Assembly: GCA_900549945.1 (NCBI GenBank)
Contig: URQJ01000077.1
Location: forward strand, 1-8,561
Direction of reading: 5' to 3'
From: an uncultured Oscillospiraceae bacterium
Lineage (GTDB): Bacteria; Bacillota; Clostridia; Oscillospirales; Acutalibacteraceae
Length of the DNA: 8,561 nt
Translations under genes and position numbers: made by a program
Shown: piece after piece, positions 6,302-8,561 of the stretch
How positions within the stretch are numbered: position 1 is the stretch's first letter
Layout: each line of letters begins with the position of its first letter
The notes under the pieces: generated by a model
Told to the model about the DNA's origin: nothing
Databases searched by the model: none
The model's input: the letters and a program-made list of their open reading frames with translations, nothing else

Positions 6302-6538
6302 ATGCTGGACGCACAGGTGGTCGGCGCTGTCATACAGCGTTTTCGGGAACAGAAGGGTGTTTCACAGGAGGTTCTGAGCGGGCTGGCGGACATCGGCCGC
6401 ACGCACCTGAGCGCCATTGAGCGCGGCGCGCGCAAGCCGACGCTCGAGACCTTCTACCGCATCGGCGAGGCGCTGGACATCCAGCCCAGCGTGCTTTTGG
6501 CGGCGATCGAGGAGGAGCTCGCCGCACGGAAGCCGTAA
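6302..6538 (+). CDS. XRE-family HTH regulator (78 aa)
   Basis: A 78-residue DNA-binding protein made of almost nothing but one XRE (Cro/cI-type) helix-turn-helix domain. The domain spans about residues 7-70: GAVIQRFREQKGVSQEVLSG begins the first helices, the HTH proper is near 22-42, with THLSAIERG as the recognition part, followed by KPTLETFYRIGEALDI, typical of the family. There is no ligand or dimerisation domain, so it should act as a small dimeric repressor like SinR/Cro types. ATG 6302 is chosen over GTG 6293 because AAGGGG at 6288-6293 sits eight bases before it. It is divergent from a small membrane protein with two operator-like repeats between them, which suggests repression of that gene and of itself. 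The acetyltransferase downstream may be partly co-transcribed. Confidence 0.9.
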   Translation: MLDAQVVGAVIQRFREQKGVSQEVLSGLADIGRTHLSAIERGARKPTLETFYRIGEALDIQPSVLLAAIEEELAARKP

Positions 6539-6552
6539 CGGCGCGGATTTTT
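6522..6552 (+). terminator. Weak terminator or attenuator after the XRE gene
   Basis: GCCG-TAA-CGGC (6532-6542) forms a tiny stem over the stop codon, extended by CCGC (6522-6525) pairing with GCGG (6543-6546) across a 6-nt bulge, followed by ATTTTT. The bulge and the overlap with coding sequence make it weak, so readthrough into the acetyltransferase leader is likely. Confidence 0.35.
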
Positions 6553-6570
6553 ACAAAGAACAGAAAGAGG

Positions 6571-6674
6571 ATGTGCACGAAAAATGCGAGAGATCAGGAG
6601 GCTGCGGGCCGTCGCAGTGATTCAAAGGGGCAAAGGAGGTGATGCGGAGCAAAAATAAAAGGAGCGAAAAATAA
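6571..6674 (+). promoter_or_regulatory. Leader with two overlapping micro-ORFs before the acetyltransferase
   Basis: A 23-codon frame (6571-6642, starting MCTKNARD) ends in TGA that overlaps the ATG of a 10-codon frame, MRSKNKRSEK (6642-6674); that one stops one base before the acetyltransferase ATG 6676. The overlap TGATG is the usual form of translational coupling. A perfect anti-16S match AAAGGAGGTGA lies at 6632-6642, but only two bases separate AGGAGG from ATG 6642, so initiation there would be poor. The first frame has no correctly spaced ribosome site. The acetyltransferase has its own AAAAGGAG at 6657-6664. Either a leader-peptide regulator or a fortuitous arrangement. Confidence 0.35.
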
Positions 6675-6675
6675 T

Positions 6676-7335
6676 ATGAAAATAATTCCAAACCCGAATG
6701 TCGTGTTTCCGAACGATTACGGCACGACATGCTTCATAAAAAATGTTATTACTGCACCCAACATTCTCGTGGGCGACTACACGTATTACGATGACCCGGA
6801 GGATCCGGCTGGCTTTGAAAAGAACAACGTGCTTTTTAATTACCCGGAATTCGGCGACCGGCTGGTGATCGGCAAATTCTGCGCGATCGCCTCCGGCGTG
6901 AAATTTATCATGGGCGCGGCGAACCACCGTCTGAGCAGCGTGACGACGTATCCCTTTGCGGTGTTCGGCGGGGCATGGGCGGAAAACGCGCCGCCGCACC
7001 TCGGCCAGCTTCCGTTCAAGGGGGATATCGTCGTCGGCAGCGACGTGTGGATCGGCCGGGAGAGCGTCATCCTGCCGGGCGTGCATATCGGCGACGGCGC
7101 GGTTATTGCGGCGTACTCGGTCGTCGCGAAGGACGTGCCGCCCTACACGGTATTCGGCGGCAACCCGGCGCGCCTGCTTAAAAGGCGGTTCAGCGCGGCG
7201 CTGACCGAAACGCTGCTGCGGCTCAAATGGTGGGATCTGGAGCCGGAGACGCTGGCCGGGCTGATCCCGGTGCTGTGCAGCCCGGACCTCGAGGCGGCGG
7301 AGGAGACGCTTCGCGGTATGCTGCGCGAAAAATAA
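6676..7335 (+). CDS. Vat-like hexapeptide-repeat acetyltransferase
   Basis: A 219-residue cytoplasmic acyltransferase of the xenobiotic acetyltransferase (XAT) group with a left-handed beta-helix, expected to work as a trimer using acetyl-CoA. Seen: VGDYTYYDD (32-40), IGKFCAIASGVKFIMGAANHR (65-85) with the catalytic His expected at H84, TYPF (91-94), QLPFKGDIVVGSDVWIG (111-127), hexapeptide turns IGDGAVIAAYSVVAKDV (138-154), GGNPA at 161-165, and the KWWD helix at 184-187. From memory this order and spacing match VatD-type streptogramin A acetyltransferases of about 209 residues, which O-acetylate the antibiotic. Close chromosomal relatives also exist with unknown substrates, so resistance is not shown. 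ATG 6676 has AAAAGGAG 11 bases upstream. It follows the XRE gene by 137 nt without a clear promoter and ends at a strong terminator. Confidence 0.9.
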   Translation: MKIIPNPNVVFPNDYGTTCFIKNVITAPNILVGDYTYYDDPEDPAGFEKNNVLFNYPEFGDRLVIGKFCAIASGVKFIMGAANHRLSSVTTYPFAVFGGAWAENAPPHLGQLPFKGDIVVGSDVWIGRESVILPGVHIGDGAVIAAYSVVAKDVPPYTVFGGNPARLLKRRFSAALTETLLRLKWWDLEPETLAGLIPVLCSPDLEAAEETLRGMLREK

Positions 7336-7380
7336 GAACAGCCTCGGCCTGTAATTTTTTGCGGGCCGAGGCTGTTCTTT
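7334..7380 (+). terminator. Intrinsic terminator of the acetyltransferase gene
   Basis: A perfect 16-bp stem: AAGAACAGCCTCGGCC (7334-7349) with GGCCGAGGCTGTTCTT (7364-7379). The left arm begins inside the TAA stop codon. The 14-nt loop contains a run of six T. The tail is short (TTTC), partly compensated by the A-rich/U-rich base of the stem. Confidence 0.88.
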
Positions 7381-7648
7381 CGTGCGCGGAGGCGGTGCAG
7401 AAATTTTCAGATGTGCGGTTCGGCTGCGGCGTGCGCCGGCGCGGTGCAGGATACAGAGCCTCCGGCGGCAGCGGCTGGATGGCCTGCCGCCTGTGCCGGA
7501 CGTTTGCGCAGTTCCGCCTTCGAAAGAAATGGACGTGCTCTCGGGCGCACCCGGCTTGCAGCGGCAAATATTCGGCGCGCGCAGTCCAATGGAAAGGGAC
7601 GGCGCTTTTTCCTGTTTGTGGAATTCAAATCCCCATATTCAATTTTTA
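7381..7648. other. Gene-free spacer with structured GC-rich segment
   Basis: I recognise no protein in any frame: the open frames are rich in Arg, Ala and Pro, lack ribosome sites and show no motif. What can be seen is a perfect 8-bp GC hairpin (GGCGGCAG at 7464-7471 with CTGCCGCC at 7484-7491) and a terminator at 7579-7610. Composition changes from GC-rich to AT-rich near 7611. It could be a small RNA, a decayed gene, or plain spacer. Confidence 0.4.
7579..7610 (+). terminator. Unassigned intrinsic terminator
   Basis: GCGC (7579-7582) pairs with GCGC (7602-7605), then one A-G mismatch, then GTCC (7584-7587) with GGAC (7597-7600), around a 9-nt loop; five T follow (7606-7610). No gene ends just before it, and the acetyltransferase already has its own terminator about 200 nt upstream. 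Confidence 0.6.
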
Positions 7649-7675
7649 TATCTTACAATTCGATGAATTGAGATA
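7649..7675. repeat. Inverted repeat upstream of the second XRE gene
   Basis: CAATTC (7656-7661) and GAATTG (7665-7670) form perfect 6-bp arms around GAT. The repeat continues outward as TATCT (7649-7653) and AGATA (7671-7675), with a two-base insert (TA, 7654-7655) in the left arm. AT-rich and without a T-run fit for termination, it looks more like a protein-binding site than a terminator. It lies about 75-100 bp before the XRE start codon. Confidence 0.5.
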
Positions 7676-7703
7676 AATAAATCCTGCAATTCTCCGAAAA
7701 ATA

Positions 7704-7723
7704 AACTGTAAAGATTTATAGTT
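7704..7723. promoter_or_regulatory. Candidate autoregulatory operator of the second XRE gene
   Basis: AACTGTAAA (7704-7712) and TTTATAGTT (7715-7723) are inverted copies matching at 8 of 9 positions around GA. The right arm contains TATAGT (7717-7722), a possible -10 box at the right place for a short leader to ATG 7750, although no good -35 box lies 16-18 bp upstream. A repressor bound here would cover the promoter. Binding by the encoded XRE protein is inferred. Confidence 0.5.
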
Positions 7724-7749
7724 ATTAAAGCCGCAAAGGAGATGAACGC

Positions 7750-8070
7750 ATGGATTACGAAAAATGGTTTGCGGAGCGGCTGACAGCACTCCGCATGGAA
7801 AAGGGCGTTTCGGCGCGCGACATGAGCCTTTCGCTCGGACAAAGCGAGAGCTACATCAACAAAATCGAAAACAGACGCACATTGCCGTCCTTGAGCGGAT
7901 TTTTCTACATTTGTGCGTATTTTGGGATCACGCCGCAGGCGTTTTTCAACACGGAGGTCGCGTCTCCGGGGAAAACGGATGCGCTTGTGCGCGAGATCGG
8001 CCGGCTGCCGCCGGCGCAGGCCGAGCATATTTTGCAGATCGTGCGCGATCTGAATGAAAAGGGAAAGTGA
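7750..8070 (+). CDS. XRE-family HTH regulator (106 aa)
   Basis: A 106-residue DNA-binding protein. The XRE domain covers about residues 4-68: WFAERLTALRMEKGVSARDM, HTH near 22-42 with SESYINKIENRRTLPS containing the recognition helix, then FFYICAYFGITPQAFF, a version of the Y-I/L-xxx-F-x-I/V-xP-xxFF ending common in clostridial XRE regulators. A C-terminal stretch of about 35 residues (PPAQAEHILQIVRDL) looks helical and may dimerise. AAAGGAG at 7735-7741 sits eight bases before ATG 7750 and fixes the start; a nearer ATG at 7742 is out of frame. The upstream spacer carries two palindromic elements, which suggests autoregulation. It is unlike the first XRE protein beyond the shared fold, so it is not a recent duplicate. 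No partner gene is next to it apart from the converging AraC gene. Confidence 0.9.
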   Translation: MDYEKWFAERLTALRMEKGVSARDMSLSLGQSESYINKIENRRTLPSLSGFFYICAYFGITPQAFFNTEVASPGKTDALVREIGRLPPAQAEHILQIVRDLNEKGK

Positions 8071-8120
8071 AATGCGCCCCCGCAGCTTCCGTGCGGAAGC
8101 CGTGGAGCGCATTTATTTTT
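8070..8120 (+). terminator. Terminator between converging XRE and AraC genes
   Basis: AAATGCGC (8070-8077) pairs with GCGCATTT (8107-8114), with an inner stem in which GCTTCCG pairs perfectly with CGGAAGC around a tight TG loop. ATTTTT follows on the plus strand. It starts in the stop codon of the XRE gene, and the AraC stop (8113-8115, minus strand) lies at its other foot, so it probably serves both genes. Confidence 0.85.
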
Positions 8121-8561
8121 CCCGTGTGCCGGAGGCCGCGGCGCGGAAGGCCTTGGGCGTCATCCCGAAGGCGCGGTGAAACATGCGCGTGAAGTATCCG
8201 CCGCTTTCAAAGCCGACGGACAGCGCGACGGCGGTCACGGTATCCTTGGTTTTCAGCAGGAGCGCTTTGCCTCGGGCCAGCCGGTAATCGGTGAGAAAGC
8301 GCACCGGCGAGGTCTGTATGCCGGCGTGGAAGCAGCGCAGCGCCTCGCTTTTGCTCACGCCGGCGGCGCCTGCGATGTCGGCGAGCGCGATCCGCTCGGG
8401 GTAATGCGTCTCGATAAACCGTATCATGCTTTGCAGGCGGGATTGCAGCACCGCGTTTTCCGCAGAGCGCGTCTCGCAAAAGCGCTCCCCGGCATGCGCG
8501 GCGAGCGCCGACCACAGCGCGCAGCTCTCCGCCTTGAGGTCGAGCGTGCGCAGCGGGCTGT
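8113..8561 (-). CDS. AraC-family transcriptional regulator, C-terminal part
   Basis: The visible 148 residues are the C-terminal end of an AraC/XylS-type regulator; the frame is open to the window edge, so the N-terminus is missing. The last 100 residues form the double HTH DNA-binding domain: MIRFIETHYPERIALADIAG starts it, GVSKSEALRCFHAGIQTSP is the first HTH with its usual linker, and DTVTAVALSVGFESGGYFTR plus MFHRAFGMTPKAFR is the family signature at the end. The part before it (ALWSALAAHAGERF) is the end of the sensing domain or linker. A GTG at 8451 could start a bare DNA-binding domain, but the upstream frame stays open with sensible protein, so a longer protein is more likely. Its target genes would usually lie nearby, outside the window. 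Confidence 0.88.
   Translation of the reverse strand, partial: SPLRTLDLKAESCALWSALAAHAGERFCETRSAENAVLQSRLQSMIRFIETHYPERIALADIAGAAGVSKSEALRCFHAGIQTSPVRFLTDYRLARGKALLLKTKDTVTAVALSVGFESGGYFTRMFHRAFGMTPKAFRAAASGTREK

Noticed and set aside
6184..6435. N-terminal extension of the small membrane protein
   Set aside because: It would run through its own promoter, the operators and antisense to the XRE gene; AAAGGAGG marks ATG 6183 as start.
7223..7676. Several open frames of 70-150 codons on both strands
   Set aside because: They overlap the acetyltransferase end and two terminators, lack ribosome sites, and encode low-complexity Arg/Ala/Pro sequence.
7907..7915. A further copy of ACATTTGTG, like the operator repeats
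   Set aside because: It is inside the second XRE gene, lacks the TTC end of the motif, and is best explained by chance.
1..8561. CRISPR arrays, insertion sequences, prophage or tRNA genes
   Set aside because: No regularly spaced repeats, transposase or integrase motifs, terminal inverted repeats or cloverleaf sequences were found on reading both strands.

Overview
The window looks like chromosomal DNA from a GC-rich Firmicute of the Clostridia (Oscillospiraceae/Ruminococcaceae-like). That is inferred from several things seen together: strong AGGAGG-type Shine-Dalgarno sites, sigma-A promoters with 16-17 bp spacers, compact intrinsic terminators after most genes, small XRE regulators, and AT-rich intergenic spacers between GC-rich genes. 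The species cannot be named from sequence alone. No tRNA, rRNA, CRISPR array, transposase or phage gene was seen.

Layout. (1) 1-253 is non-coding and carries the terminator of the first gene. (2) 254-2680 (-) encodes a CtpE-like cation P-type ATPase with its own promoter. (3) 3063-3593 (+) encodes a protein with a ricin-type beta-trefoil and a Lys/Ala-rich, histone-H1-like tail, behind a near-consensus promoter and followed by a terminator. (4) 3800-5838 (+) is a tight three-gene operon: a ThuA-like protein, a classical short-chain dehydrogenase (SDR), and a diverged SDR paralogue that has lost its catalytic residues. It ends in a hairpin shared with the next gene. (5) 5893-6183 (-) is a small membrane protein, divergent from an XRE repressor gene at 6302-6538 (+). 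Their promoters overlap, and two near-identical 12-bp direct repeats lie in the overlap. (6) 6676-7335 (+) is a Vat-like hexapeptide acetyltransferase, preceded by two tiny overlapping reading frames and a perfect Shine-Dalgarno sequence, and followed by a perfect 16-bp terminator hairpin. (7) 7381-7648 has no recognisable gene but carries an unassigned intrinsic terminator. (8) 7750-8070 (+) is a second XRE regulator with palindromic elements upstream. It converges on (9), the C-terminal part of an AraC-family regulator (8113 to the window end, -).

How the genes may work together. Most units are independently transcribed. The ThuA/SDR/pseudo-SDR operon probably forms one metabolic or regulatory unit; ThuA and oxidoreductase partners suggest carbohydrate or keto-sugar chemistry, but the substrate is unknown. 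The small membrane protein and the first XRE regulator form a compact divergent, probably autoregulated module, and the acetyltransferase downstream may be partly co-transcribed with the regulator. The parts that look least ordinary are the trefoil/H1-tail fusion, the dead SDR paired with its live paralogue, the overlapping-promoter switch, and the leader of the acetyltransferase.
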